Below are positions 1 through 7,532 of a DNA stretch of 42,605 bases, one piece after another. Source of the DNA: Pseudomonadota bacterium (lineage in GTDB: Bacteria; Pseudomonadota; Gammaproteobacteria; Pseudomonadales; Moraxellaceae); contig JAJZBU010000027.1 in assembly GCA_021851865.1 (NCBI GenBank), positions 1 to 42,605 of the forward strand, written 5' to 3'. Made by a program: the position numbers and the translations under genes. Each line of letters starts with the position of its first letter. The first letter of the stretch is position 1. Below the pieces are notes generated by a model, which was not told the DNA's origin, did not search any database, and saw only the letters and a program-made list of their open reading frames with translations.

Positions 1-233
1 GCCAGACGTGTCCTGAATGCGGGCATGTCCGAAAGAAGTCCTTGTCGGAACGAACGCATCGATGTGCATCTTGCGGACATACCGAGCCGAGAGACACTGC
101 ATCAGCGCGTGTGGTTTTGAATTGGGCTCTGTTCGGCACGCCAACCGCGCCCCAATCACGTCAGGAACTGACGGTGGCAGAGCTTACGCCCTGCGAAACT
201 CCATCCAATCGCTTAGCGACTTGGTTGGAGTAG
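1..233 (+). CDS. tnpB: TnpB (IS200/IS605 OrfB) C-terminal fragment, cut by window edge
   Basis: Reading from base 3, an open frame without a start in the window ends in TAG at 231-233. It contains two CxxC knuckles (CPECG near the edge, then CASCG) followed by EPRDTASARVVLNWAL. This is the zinc ribbon plus the RuvC-III segment of TnpB-type RNA-guided nucleases, where the Asp of RD is catalytic. About 76 residues are visible; the RuvC-I and RuvC-II parts lie outside. In the family TnpB is encoded within IS200/IS605 elements, and the guide (omega) RNA overlaps the 3' end of the gene and the element's right end. Here the stop is one base from the nudC stop on the other strand, so no room is left for a normal right end. 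Family assignment is good; whether the gene is intact cannot be judged. Confidence 0.75.
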   Translation, partial: QTCPECGHVRKKSLSERTHRCASCGHTEPRDTASARVVLNWALFGTPTAPQSRQELTVAELTPCETPSNRLATWLE

Positions 234-234
234 T

Positions 235-1029
235 TCATCCAAGAACGCTGCGCCGATGCTTCTCGATCAGCTGCCGGGCGATACTGACCGGCGGCGGCAG
301 TGCCACATCCTCTTCCGGCTCCACCCAACGCGCCAGGCGAATCTCCTGCGGATCACAACGAATCTCGCCTGACACGTAGTCGGCCATGAAAGCGAGCATC
401 AGCGACTGGGGAAAGGGCCAAGATTGGCTGGCGACATAGCACAGCCCGTCGACCTCGACCCCGACTTCCTCCAGCACTTCGCGGTGCACCGCCTCCTCAG
501 CCGATTCTCCCGCCTCGATGAAACCGGCCAGGGTGCTGAGGATGGGTTGTTGAAAGCGCACGCCCTGCGCCAGCAACATGGAGCGCCCGCGGCGCACCAG
601 CACGATGATGCAGGGGTGAATGCGCGGATAGAAGAGCAGATGGCAGGATGGACAAACCCGGGCGCGATCGTGCTCATGCGCACGCAAGGGCTGCGCACAG
701 GCCGAACAAAACCGATGTTGCCGCGCCCACAGCAGGATCTGCGAGGCGCGCACGAGAACCCCCTGCTCTTCAACACTGGCACCGGCCAGCAGCTCCCGCA
801 AGTTGTGCAGAGGCCATCCTAGATCCAGTCCGCTGCAATCGGCGGCGACATAGCGTCGCCCCTGCCAATCGCCGATGACATGCCGACGTTCCCCATCCAG
901 GCGGCAGGGCAGTTGATCATGACGCCAGAAAAGCGTTGTTTCCGGACAAAGAACGGCAGCGCCGTCAAAGAGCACCCAAGATGCCGTCGTCAGATCCGCC
1001 GACGGAGACGGATCATGACGCCAGCTCAT
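235..1029 (-). CDS. nudC: NADH pyrophosphatase / RNA-decapping Nudix hydrolase NudC
   Basis: NudC cleaves NAD(H) to NMN(H) and AMP and removes NAD caps from RNA 5' ends. The 264-residue product has the family's zinc ribbon (Cys108, Cys111, Cys126, Cys129). It also has a complete Nudix box at about residues 169-191 (GF, then EAGES, then REVLEEVGV) and the NADH-pyrophosphatase signature SQSWPFP at 201-207. Length fits the family (about 257-280). The ATG at 1029 overlaps the fimL stop as ATGA, so the gene is translated with fimL. The last codons (RRSVLG, stop at 235-237) lie one base from a tnpB stop, so the extreme C-terminus may have been altered by insertion of that element. The usual end after IARQLIE is otherwise intact. 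Confidence 0.95.
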   Translation of the reverse strand: MSWRHDPSPSADLTTASWVLFDGAAVLCPETTLFWRHDQLPCRLDGERRHVIGDWQGRRYVAADCSGLDLGWPLHNLRELLAGASVEEQGVLVRASQILLWARQHRFCSACAQPLRAHEHDRARVCPSCHLLFYPRIHPCIIVLVRRGRSMLLAQGVRFQQPILSTLAGFIEAGESAEEAVHREVLEEVGVEVDGLCYVASQSWPFPQSLMLAFMADYVSGEIRCDPQEIRLARWVEPEEDVALPPPVSIARQLIEKHRRSVLG

Positions 1030-2690
1030 GCGGCGACGCGTCCCGGCACCGGAAACCCGAGTTCAGCGACGCTGTTCTCGGCCAATTGCAGGACGGCCTC
1101 GCCGATGGGCTTGTGCGCCTCGAGGCTCTCCAGGTAGTAGTCGATGCTGGAGATGGCATCGGCGAGCAGTTCCATCGCCGTCATTTCAGGCACCGTCTCC
1201 TCACGCAGCAGGCGATATTCGATGTAGGCGGCCGACTGCTGCAATACCGCCTCGGCGCGCCGGATGCCGAGAAAGGCCATGCCGCCCGCTACCGAGTTCA
1301 AAGTCGACGGCACATTCGTCAGGTGCATACGATCGTAGCTGGCCTCCATAAAGGAAGTGATCGCCCGCTTCGCCAAAGACAGACCGGAACGCGATTCAGC
1401 GACCAGCATGGCACGCGCCTCGTCGAGCTGATGTGGCGAAATCGCCGACTCACCCTGCTCGAGATTCAAACCCGGCGTGACTTCCTTGAGCAAGCGCGAC
1501 ATCGCATCCTCGACATCGACAATCATGTCGACGAGCGCCAGCAGTTCCGCCGCGGGGGGGGGTTCTCCCCAGTGAGCGACGCGATCGATCCAGCTTTGCG
1601 TCCGCACACTGACTTCCTCCAGACCGAGCATTTTCAGGGTCTGGGCGAGACGGCGGATCTGATCCTGCAAGGAGCCGCCCTCACCTGCGGCGAAAACCCC
1701 GCGCGACAGCATATCGAGGTGGTCCTTAAGCTGGGCGAGCTCCTCCGCCAGCACCGAACTCACCGTCCGGATGACCGAATGTCCGGGACCGCACATCAGA
1801 TCGAACTCCTCGGTCATGCGCCGTTCGCTCAGGCATTCCCGTGACAGATCGTAGTCTTTCTGCAGATCCTGCAGAAACTCTTCGCCAGGCTCGGCAAGAG
1901 CGATCAGATAGAGCGCTATGGCACGGCGGTCCTCCGACAACAGCAAGGCACTTCCTTGCTGCAGGCGCGTCAGCCAGCGCTCAATCTGCATAAGAAAATG
2001 CTTGCGCGGAGCATTGACAGCGATACCCTGCTGCACCGCCGCGATGACGCCCTCGAGAAGTCGGCGCACTGCCTGCTCTTCACCCGTCGTCAACAGGGCC
2101 TGCAGGCGCTGCAACGCGCGCCGCATCCAGTGCAAGTGACCGAGATCCGTCCCTCCCAACCAAGCGATGAGGCCGCTACGATAGACCTGACACAACTGCG
2201 CCAAAGCCTTCGCCTTGACTGCTGCGTCGAGCCTGGGAACGGAGACCGTATGCACCACCAGAGGCATCGCCGGGAGCAGCTCGCCATCGCGTGGCGGCGG
2301 CAGCTGCCGCCGCGTACACAGCTGTTGCACCGCCGGGAGCAAGAGTTGCGGCCACGCCACATGTTTGATCTGCACGTATTCGATATAGCGCGACAGCACC
2401 ATGATGGCGTAACCGAGGGCGGTCAGATCGGCGTTACGCGCCATATCGTCGCCGTTCTCAGGTAGCCGTCGCACCAGTTCCCGCGCATGCACCAACAAGG
2501 TATCGGCCACCTGCAGACCGACGAGATGCATCGCCCCCCAGACCAGGGTCAGGCCATGGTAAGCGGCGTCGAGATCCTCCTGTCGCCCTTCCTCGACAAA
2601 AGACTCCAGGTGCGATTGCACCTGGAGCAAGCTGCCATCGACCTCGGCCTTGACCAGATTCAAAGAGGAAAGATCCGCCTGCCGCATCAT
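1026..2690 (-). CDS. fimL: FimL, scaffold protein of type IV pilus / cAMP signalling
   Basis: This 554-residue protein has no transmembrane segments and is mostly helical. It begins MMRQADLSSLNLVKAEVDG. Length and the adjacent nudC match FimL of Pseudomonas aeruginosa, a protein related to the N-terminal HPt-like domains of ChpA that is required for twitching motility and cAMP production through the Chp/FimV pathway. I recognise it by this overall resemblance and by gene order, not by a catalytic motif; none is expected, since FimL lacks a working phosphotransfer histidine. The ATG at 2690 has AAGGA about 9 bases upstream. It is first in a two-gene unit with nudC. The coding strand carries a run of nine C at 1554-1562 (codons for EPPP), a possible slippage site. 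No pil/chp genes are in the window. Confidence 0.8.
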   Translation of the reverse strand: MMRQADLSSLNLVKAEVDGSLLQVQSHLESFVEEGRQEDLDAAYHGLTLVWGAMHLVGLQVADTLLVHARELVRRLPENGDDMARNADLTALGYAIMVLSRYIEYVQIKHVAWPQLLLPAVQQLCTRRQLPPPRDGELLPAMPLVVHTVSVPRLDAAVKAKALAQLCQVYRSGLIAWLGGTDLGHLHWMRRALQRLQALLTTGEEQAVRRLLEGVIAAVQQGIAVNAPRKHFLMQIERWLTRLQQGSALLLSEDRRAIALYLIALAEPGEEFLQDLQKDYDLSRECLSERRMTEEFDLMCGPGHSVIRTVSSVLAEELAQLKDHLDMLSRGVFAAGEGGSLQDQIRRLAQTLKMLGLEEVSVRTQSWIDRVAHWGEPPPAAELLALVDMIVDVEDAMSRLLKEVTPGLNLEQGESAISPHQLDEARAMLVAESRSGLSLAKRAITSFMEASYDRMHLTNVPSTLNSVAGGMAFLGIRRAEAVLQQSAAYIEYRLLREETVPEMTAMELLADAISSIDYYLESLEAHKPIGEAVLQLAENSVAELGFPVPGRVAA

Positions 2691-2725
2691 GCTGCCGTCC
2701 TTGAGTTACAGTGACACCTTCAGAA

Positions 2726-2753
2726 ATTATGCCGTCCTGACGCCATTATGCAA
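2726..2753 (-). promoter_or_regulatory. Probable sigma-70 promoter of fimL-nudC
   Basis: On the minus strand TTGCAT (2753-2748), a 16-base spacer and CATAAT (2731-2726) lie between the dnaQ stop and the fimL start, with the -10 about 36 bases from the ATG. Both hexamers are close to consensus. Confidence 0.5.
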
Positions 2754-2759
2754 GCATCC

Positions 2760-3491
2760 TTAGCGCCTATCGCCACCCGACATCGTCCATAAGGGCGGGC
2801 GGCGGCTTTCGCGGGCGATCGCCTGCAAGCTCTGCTCATGACGCGCGAGTTCGGCGGCGCTCGCCGGCCATACCGGCAAAAGCCCTCGATCGGCAGGCAA
2901 AGGCCGCGGCACTTCATGTTCCGCACCGCCGGCAACGGCGCTCGCCGTTCCCGATCCAAAAGCCAGACCCACCTGGCCGCCGGTCATCGCCAGATAGACG
3001 TCGAGAAGGATCTCAGCATCGAGCAAAGCGCCGTGAAAACTGCGGTCACGCTCCTCCACAGCATAGCGCTTGACGAGAGCATCCAGGGTATTACGTTGCC
3101 CCGGGTGCAATTCACGCGCCATGGCCAGCGTGTCAGTGATACGGCAACAAGAAGCCAGACCCGGGTGACGGACGTCGAGGCGCAAGTATTCGCTGTCCAG
3201 GAAACCGACGTCGAAACTGGCATTGTGGATGATCAGCTCAGCCCCTTGCAGAAAGGTCAGCAACTCACCAGCCACCTCGGCAAAGCGCGGCGCCCCCTTG
3301 AGATCCGCCCAGGTCTTGCCGTGAACACGCGTCGCCTCGGCGTCGATCTCGCGCTCCGGATCGAGAAGATAGTGCAGGTGACGCCCTGTCCGCTTACGCT
3401 GCTCCAACTCGACGGCGGCGACCTCGATCAGGCGATGCCCCTGCTCGGGAGAGAGGCCGGTGGTTTCAGTATCGAGAACGATCTGCCGCAT
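2760..3491 (-). CDS. dnaQ: DNA polymerase III epsilon subunit (3'-5' proofreading exonuclease)
   Basis: DnaQ is the proofreading exonuclease of the replicative polymerase core. The frame stays open to 3551, but I place the start at the ATG at 3491. From there the protein (243 residues, the family norm) begins MRQIVLDTETTGLSPEQG, with ExoI Asp7 and Glu9 in the usual place. ExoII is HNASFDVGFLDSE and ExoIII is FHGALLDAEIL, so all DEDDh residues are present. The C-terminal part is the low-conservation alpha-binding segment. The start lies one base beyond the rnhA stop (3493-3495), so the two are probably translated from one mRNA. In Escherichia coli these two genes are divergent; here they are co-directional, with rnhA first. 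Confidence 0.95.
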   Translation of the reverse strand: MRQIVLDTETTGLSPEQGHRLIEVAAVELEQRKRTGRHLHYLLDPEREIDAEATRVHGKTWADLKGAPRFAEVAGELLTFLQGAELIIHNASFDVGFLDSEYLRLDVRHPGLASCCRITDTLAMARELHPGQRNTLDALVKRYAVEERDRSFHGALLDAEILLDVYLAMTGGQVGLAFGSGTASAVAGGAEHEVPRPLPADRGLLPVWPASAAELARHEQSLQAIARESRRPPLWTMSGGDRR

Positions 3492-3492
3492 G

Positions 3493-3963
3493 TCAGGACC
3501 TCGCGTGCATTTCATCGATGGCGCGATTGGCCAACCGATCGACACGTTCATTCTCTACATGCCCGGCGTGTCCCTTGACCCAGTGCCAACTGATCTCGTG
3601 GCGTTGTTGTTCAGCGTCGAGAAGTTGCCATAAGTCCTGGTTCTTCACCGCGTCACCCTGAGCCGTTCGCCAACCACGCCGTTTCCAGGCCGGCAGCCAG
3701 CTGCGCATGCCATCGCAGACATAACGCGAATCGGTATAAACCTGAATTCGGCAGGGACGCGACAAGGCTTGCAGGGCCGAGATGACAGCCAGCATCTCCA
3801 TACGATTGTTGGTCGTCAGGAGCTCGCTGCCGTACAACTCGCGCTCGCGTCCGCGACAACGCAGCAAGGCCCCCCAGCCGCCCGGACCCGGGTTGCCACG
3901 ACAGGCGCCATCGGCATAGATCTCGACCTCTTCAGGCGCCTCTTTCACAACTTCTTCTGACAA
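3493..3963 (-). CDS. rnhA: Ribonuclease HI
   Basis: RNase HI degrades RNA in RNA-DNA hybrids (R-loops, primer remnants). The 156-residue protein carries the four-carboxylate active site: Asp18 in [14 protein letters not shown], Glu56 in NNRMEM, Asp78 in YTDSRYV, and the last Asp in [12 protein letters not shown]. The WVKGHAGH segment, including the catalytic-loop histidine, is present. Compared with E. coli RnhA there is a short acidic N-terminal extension ([13 protein letters not shown]). It sits between a methyltransferase gene upstream (58 bases) and dnaQ downstream (1 base). Confidence 0.96.
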   Translation of the reverse strand: MSEEVVKEAPEEVEIYADGACRGNPGPGGWGALLRCRGRERELYGSELLTTNNRMEMLAVISALQALSRPCRIQVYTDSRYVCDGMRSWLPAWKRRGWRTAQGDAVKNQDLWQLLDAEQQRHEISWHWVKGHAGHVENERVDRLANRAIDEMHARS

Positions 3964-4021
3964 AATCCCATCTCCACCTCCACCAGAACCGCCATGATGT
4001 CTGAGAAGACATGGCTTGTCA

Positions 4022-4777
4022 TCAGCGTGACATCAACGATCGCCGCGGCCGGCAGGTGTGCACATGCAGATCGCGCCAGCTCGGCTGCGCCATACCCCAG
4101 ACCAATGGCCGCCGTGGCGGTGCCAGCAGACGCCTCTCGCGTTTACGCGCCAGAACCATATAGACCGCCGCCAAAGCGCGCCGACGCCGAAACAGCGCTG
4201 CCGTCAGCAGGCGCCAGACATACCCAGCGGCATGATCCTGCGGTGGATCGAAACCAGCGAAATCGATGTCTTCCAGGGCACAGTCGAGCAGTTCCAGCCA
4301 GTCACCAAGATGTGAAACGCTGATCGACAGCCCCGCCGGGCCCGGCTGCCCCAGGCCAAACCAGCGCAGCAGTCGCCACAAGCCCCAGGGATTGAAGCCG
4401 CAAATGATGACATGCCCACCTGGGCGCAGAACCCGCAGGGTCTCACGCAGCACCGCGCGCGGGCGCAACGCCTGATCGAGGGCATGGTGCAAGACGACGA
4501 GATCGACGCTCTCTGCCGCCAGAGGCAGGGCTTCGGCGAGTCCGATGAGCGTTCCCGGCGCCGCCGCCGATGACTGTAAGACGATCGAGTGCGCCAGTCG
4601 CTGAGCCGCCGGCAGGTAGCAGGACGCACCGCTACCGATCAGCAAAGCGCGCTGCCCCGGACAACGCGCGCAGACCACCGCCAACAGTTCCTGCTCTTCG
4701 CGCAACAAGCGCCGCCCCACCGGGCGCCGCCACCAATCCCGCCAAGACTGTTCCCGCTCGTCGCCTGCGCTCACCAT
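4022..4777 (-). CDS. SAM-dependent methyltransferase of unknown substrate
   Basis: This is a class I methyltransferase-like protein of 251 residues. The visible features are the glycine-containing motif I region [15 protein letters not shown], an acidic post-motif region, [10 protein letters not shown] (motif IV-like) and [18 protein letters not shown] (post-motif V, typical of the Methyltransf_11 group). The frame is open from a GTG at 4807, but the ATG at 4777 has a purine-rich GAGAATGAGAA upstream and no lost domain, so I prefer it. The gene is divergent from gloB and co-directional with rnhA-dnaQ. As I recall, Pseudomonas has a similar unnamed methyltransferase gene next to gloB and rnhA. 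The glycine pattern of motif I is poorer than usual. Substrate unknown. Confidence 0.8.
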   Translation of the reverse strand: MVSAGDEREQSWRDWWRRPVGRRLLREEQELLAVVCARCPGQRALLIGSGASCYLPAAQRLAHSIVLQSSAAAPGTLIGLAEALPLAAESVDLVVLHHALDQALRPRAVLRETLRVLRPGGHVIICGFNPWGLWRLLRWFGLGQPGPAGLSISVSHLGDWLELLDCALEDIDFAGFDPPQDHAAGYVWRLLTAALFRRRRALAAVYMVLARKRERRLLAPPRRPLVWGMAQPSWRDLHVHTCRPRRSLMSR

Positions 4778-4850
4778 GCGTTTCTCATTCTCAGCACCAG
4801 ATGGCACTATACGTCATCATACCGCATCATCCTCTGGCCCGAGACGACCT

Positions 4851-5630
4851 GTGCACATCCACGCCCTGCCCGCCTTCACCGACAATCTCATCTGGATGAT
4901 CGAGGACGCCGATTGCCTCTGGTGGGTCGATCCCGGCGATGCCAGCGTCGTCATCGCCGCCGCCGCCCAAACATCGGCTCGGCCCACCGGGCTTTGGCTC
5001 ACCCACCACCACGCCGATCACTGCGCCGGCGTCGCCGAGCTTCTCGCTCGCTGGCCGCAACTACAGATCATCGGTCCGAATGACGCGCGCATGCCCTGGG
5101 TGCAACAAAAGGTCGGCGACGGCGACCGTGTCGAGATTTCTGCGCACAGCTCGATGCTGGTCATCGCCACCCCGGGACACACCCGCAGCCATCATGCCTA
5201 CCTCCTCACCAACGCCCTGCAGGATCATCTGTTCTGTGGCGACGCCTTGTTCAGCGCCGGTTGTGGTCGACTCTTTGAAGGCGATGGCGCCGACCTTCTC
5301 CTCAGCATGCGTCGTCTGCGCTCTTTGCACGATGCGACCTTGGTCTATGCCGCGCACGAATATACCGCCGCCAACCTCGCCTTCGCCCGCCATCTGCTAC
5401 CCGAGGATGCCGCCATCGCCGCTTATTCAGATTTTGTAACATCTCGCAGAAAATGCGATCAATGGACTATACCCAGCTCGATTGTTCGAGAAAAAAGCAT
5501 CAATGTCTTTTTTCGCTGGGATGATCCGGCCATCTATCACGCCCTTTGTGATCGCCATCACGACTTGGCCGACACCGCTTGCACCATCCTGGCGCAGTTG
5601 CGCCAGGACAAGGACGCCTTTCGCGCCTAG
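4851..5630 (+). CDS. gloB: Hydroxyacylglutathione hydrolase (glyoxalase II)
   Basis: GloB hydrolyses S-D-lactoylglutathione to D-lactate and glutathione, completing methylglyoxal detoxification. Metal ligands of the metallo-beta-lactamase fold are all visible: THHHADHCAG, TPGHTRSHHAYL, FCGDALFSAGCGR and YAAHEYTAANL. I start at GTG 4851 (VHIHALPAFTDNLIWMI), which gives 259 residues; the upstream extension to 4776 is proline/serine-rich and unlike the family. The C-terminal glutathione-binding region (RRKCDQWTIPSSIVREKSIN) is recognisable but departs from the common TLPSTL-x-E-x3-NPFLR pattern. It is encoded by a stretch (about 5425-5515) visibly richer in A+T than the rest of the gene. Confidence 0.93.
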   Translation: MHIHALPAFTDNLIWMIEDADCLWWVDPGDASVVIAAAAQTSARPTGLWLTHHHADHCAGVAELLARWPQLQIIGPNDARMPWVQQKVGDGDRVEISAHSSMLVIATPGHTRSHHAYLLTNALQDHLFCGDALFSAGCGRLFEGDGADLLLSMRRLRSLHDATLVYAAHEYTAANLAFARHLLPEDAAIAAYSDFVTSRRKCDQWTIPSSIVREKSINVFFRWDDPAIYHALCDRHHDLADTACTILAQLRQDKDAFRA

Positions 5631-5655
5631 CCGCGTTGTTTTTCCATGTCTTTCA

Positions 5656-5684
5656 TGGTCATATCATCACCTTCTGTCTAAAAT
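5656..5684 (+). promoter_or_regulatory. Possible sigma-70 promoter of mltD
   Basis: TGGTCA (5656-5661), a 17-base spacer and TAAAAT (5679-5684) lie in the gloB-mltD gap. The -10 is embedded in GTCTAAAATAGAC, a 5-bp inverted repeat around AAA. The 12-mer TCTAAAATAGAC (5677-5688) recurs exactly at 9188-9199, over the -10 of the lipoprotein operon. Confidence 0.5.
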
Positions 5685-5746
5685 AGACCGAAACGCCGCA
5701 GCAGCGCTGCCCAGCCCTGAGATTGAGATTTAAGGATGCGACACTG

Positions 5747-7393
5747 ATGATTTCTGACCTGCTCGACGCACGGCCAGCTGTGGGATACCTGCTACGACGG
5801 ATGACCCCGATGCTGGGCATGATCGCCCTGGCCTCGCTGTCGGCGTGCTCGACGCTCACGCCGAGTGCTACCGTCACGCCGCCCCCTAGCATCACATCCG
5901 GCCCGAGCAGTCACGCCCTCGCCACCCGCGACGCAGATCCGGTTCCAGCCGACTTGTTGCGCGGCTATGCGGTGGCCTCCGGACAGGTGCCTCTGGCCGA
6001 TGACGACGCCGCCGCCACCATGGTCAACCCCATCAACCTCGATCCCCAGGCTTTAGCGCGATTCGGCGATCTGTGGGCGCACCTGAACGCCAGCCAGGCG
6101 ATCGTCGTCGCTGACAATCCGCGCATACACGCGCAACTGACTTGGTTCACCGGTCATCAGGCCTATATCGACCGCATGACCGCGCGTGCTTCGCGCTACC
6201 TCGCTTACACCGTCGCACAAGCCGAGGCGCGGCATATGCCGATCGAACTCGCCCTGTTGCCGATCATCGAAAGCGCCTACGATCCTTTTGCCGTCTCCTC
6301 AGCGCAAGCCGCCGGTATCTGGCAGTTCGTTCCGGGAACCGCCCAGGTCTATGGCCTGCGACAAAGCTGGTGGTATGACGGCCGCCGCGACATCATCGAC
6401 TCAACCGGCGCCGCCTATACCTTTCTCTCCGATCTCTATCGCAAGTATCACGACTGGAATCTCGTCCTCGCCGCTTACAACGCCGGTCCCGGCATCGTCG
6501 ACCGGGCCATCACCCGCAACCAGGCGGCGAACCTGCCCACCGATTACTGGTCACTCGATCTACCCGCCGAGACCATGGCCTATGTACCGCGCTTTCTCGC
6601 CGTCGTCGACATCGTGCGCCACGCCGACCGTTATGGCGTCCATCTCACCCCCATCGTCGACCAGCCTTATTTTCGCGTCATCACCCTGAACAAGCCCATC
6701 GATCTCAAGGCCGCCGCTCAAGCTGGATGCGATGCCCAGGAACTGACGCTGCTCAATCCTGGATTGAAACACGCCGCCAGCGACCCGCAAGGCCCCCTGC
6801 GTCTGCTCGTACCGGCGCAAACGGCGAGCAGCTTCGATCTCGCCCTGCAACAATTGCCGGCGCCTGAACGCATGCTGACCCAGCGCTATCGGGTGCGGCG
6901 CGGCGATACCGTCTATCACATCGCCCGTCACTTTGATATGGATGTGGCACAACTGCTCAGCCTCAACCATCTGCACCGGCTACGCCTGCATCGCGGCCAG
7001 ACACTCACCGTCATGGCACAAAATGGTGACCCCGCGCGACGATCCTCGCGACAGGAGCACCATCTTCGTCTGCGCCACCGTGAAAGCATCGCGCACATTG
7101 CGCGGCGCCTGCATGTCTCGGCCCGACAACTGGCCGCATGGAATGGCACCAACCCCCATCACCTCCTGCGAGCCGGCAGTGTCGTCACGATCATCGACCG
7201 CCCATCGGGCAAGGCTGGCGACCGCCATCGTATACACTACGCTGTACGACGGGGCGATACGCTGTTCTCGATCAGCCGACGCTACCGTGTCAGCGTTGGC
7301 GAGATCCGATCCTGGAACCATCGGCATCTGAACCTGCATCCTGGACAGAATCTGGTGATTTATGTGGCCAGCAACGAGGATGACGAAGGCTAA
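5747..7393 (+). CDS. mltD: Membrane-bound lytic murein transglycosylase D
   Basis: MltD is an outer-membrane lipoprotein that cleaves the MurNAc-GlcNAc bond of peptidoglycan with formation of 1,6-anhydroMurNAc. Start chosen at ATG 5747, which has TAAGGA about 10 bases upstream (a TTG at 5723 is the alternative), giving 548 residues. Two Arg precede a hydrophobic stretch ending in the lipobox LSAC, so Cys34 is probably acylated. The SLT domain has the catalytic Glu175 in LLPIIESAYDPFA, then AAGIWQFVPGTA and NLVLAAYNAGPG. Three LysM repeats follow (YRVRRGDTVYHIA, LRLRHRESIAHIA, YAVRRGDTLFSIS) separated by basic linkers. The middle LysM has RES in place of the usual GDT. It lies downstream of gloB with its own possible promoter. 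Confidence 0.95.
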   Translation: MISDLLDARPAVGYLLRRMTPMLGMIALASLSACSTLTPSATVTPPPSITSGPSSHALATRDADPVPADLLRGYAVASGQVPLADDDAAATMVNPINLDPQALARFGDLWAHLNASQAIVVADNPRIHAQLTWFTGHQAYIDRMTARASRYLAYTVAQAEARHMPIELALLPIIESAYDPFAVSSAQAAGIWQFVPGTAQVYGLRQSWWYDGRRDIIDSTGAAYTFLSDLYRKYHDWNLVLAAYNAGPGIVDRAITRNQAANLPTDYWSLDLPAETMAYVPRFLAVVDIVRHADRYGVHLTPIVDQPYFRVITLNKPIDLKAAAQAGCDAQELTLLNPGLKHAASDPQGPLRLLVPAQTASSFDLALQQLPAPERMLTQRYRVRRGDTVYHIARHFDMDVAQLLSLNHLHRLRLHRGQTLTVMAQNGDPARRSSRQEHHLRLRHRESIAHIARRLHVSARQLAAWNGTNPHHLLRAGSVVTIIDRPSGKAGDRHRIHYAVRRGDTLFSISRRYRVSVGEIRSWNHRHLNLHPGQNLVIYVASNEDDEG

Positions 7394-7493
7394 GACCAGG
7401 GGAACTGTGGCGTCGTCGCTGTCAGCCGGGTTGTTTGCCCTGGCAGCGGCGATGATCATCGCCGGACTCGTTGCAGATGACCCTTTTGTGTAG
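7380..7493 (+). CDS. Possible 37-residue membrane peptide overlapping the mltD end
   Basis: ATG 7380 to TAG 7491-7493 encodes MTKAKTRGTV followed by a single hydrophobic segment (SAGLFALAAAMIIAGLVA) and an acidic tail DDPFV. Four positive charges before one helix and acidic residues after it is a plausible small inner-membrane protein topology. It overlaps the last 14 bases of mltD in another frame. GAGG touches the ATG, so the ribosome site is poorly spaced. No homologue is known to me; it may be chance. Confidence 0.3.
   Translation: MTKAKTRGTVASSLSAGLFALAAAMIIAGLVADDPFV
7447..7464. repeat. Perfect 18-bp palindrome downstream of mltD
   Basis: CGGCGATGATCATCGCCG is self-complementary over all 18 bases with no spacer. 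It lies between mltD and the chemoreceptor gene, inside the possible 37-codon frame. It could be a dimeric operator or chance; there is no T-run to make it an intrinsic terminator. Confidence 0.5.
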
Positions 7494-7532
7494 TCACCAT
7501 TTTGTGTAGAAGAAGAAGAATCGAGGGATCCG

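Noticed and set aside
1026-1844. Plus-strand open frame opposite fimL
   Set aside because: Antisense shadow; fimL has the promoter, ribosome site and coupling to nudC.
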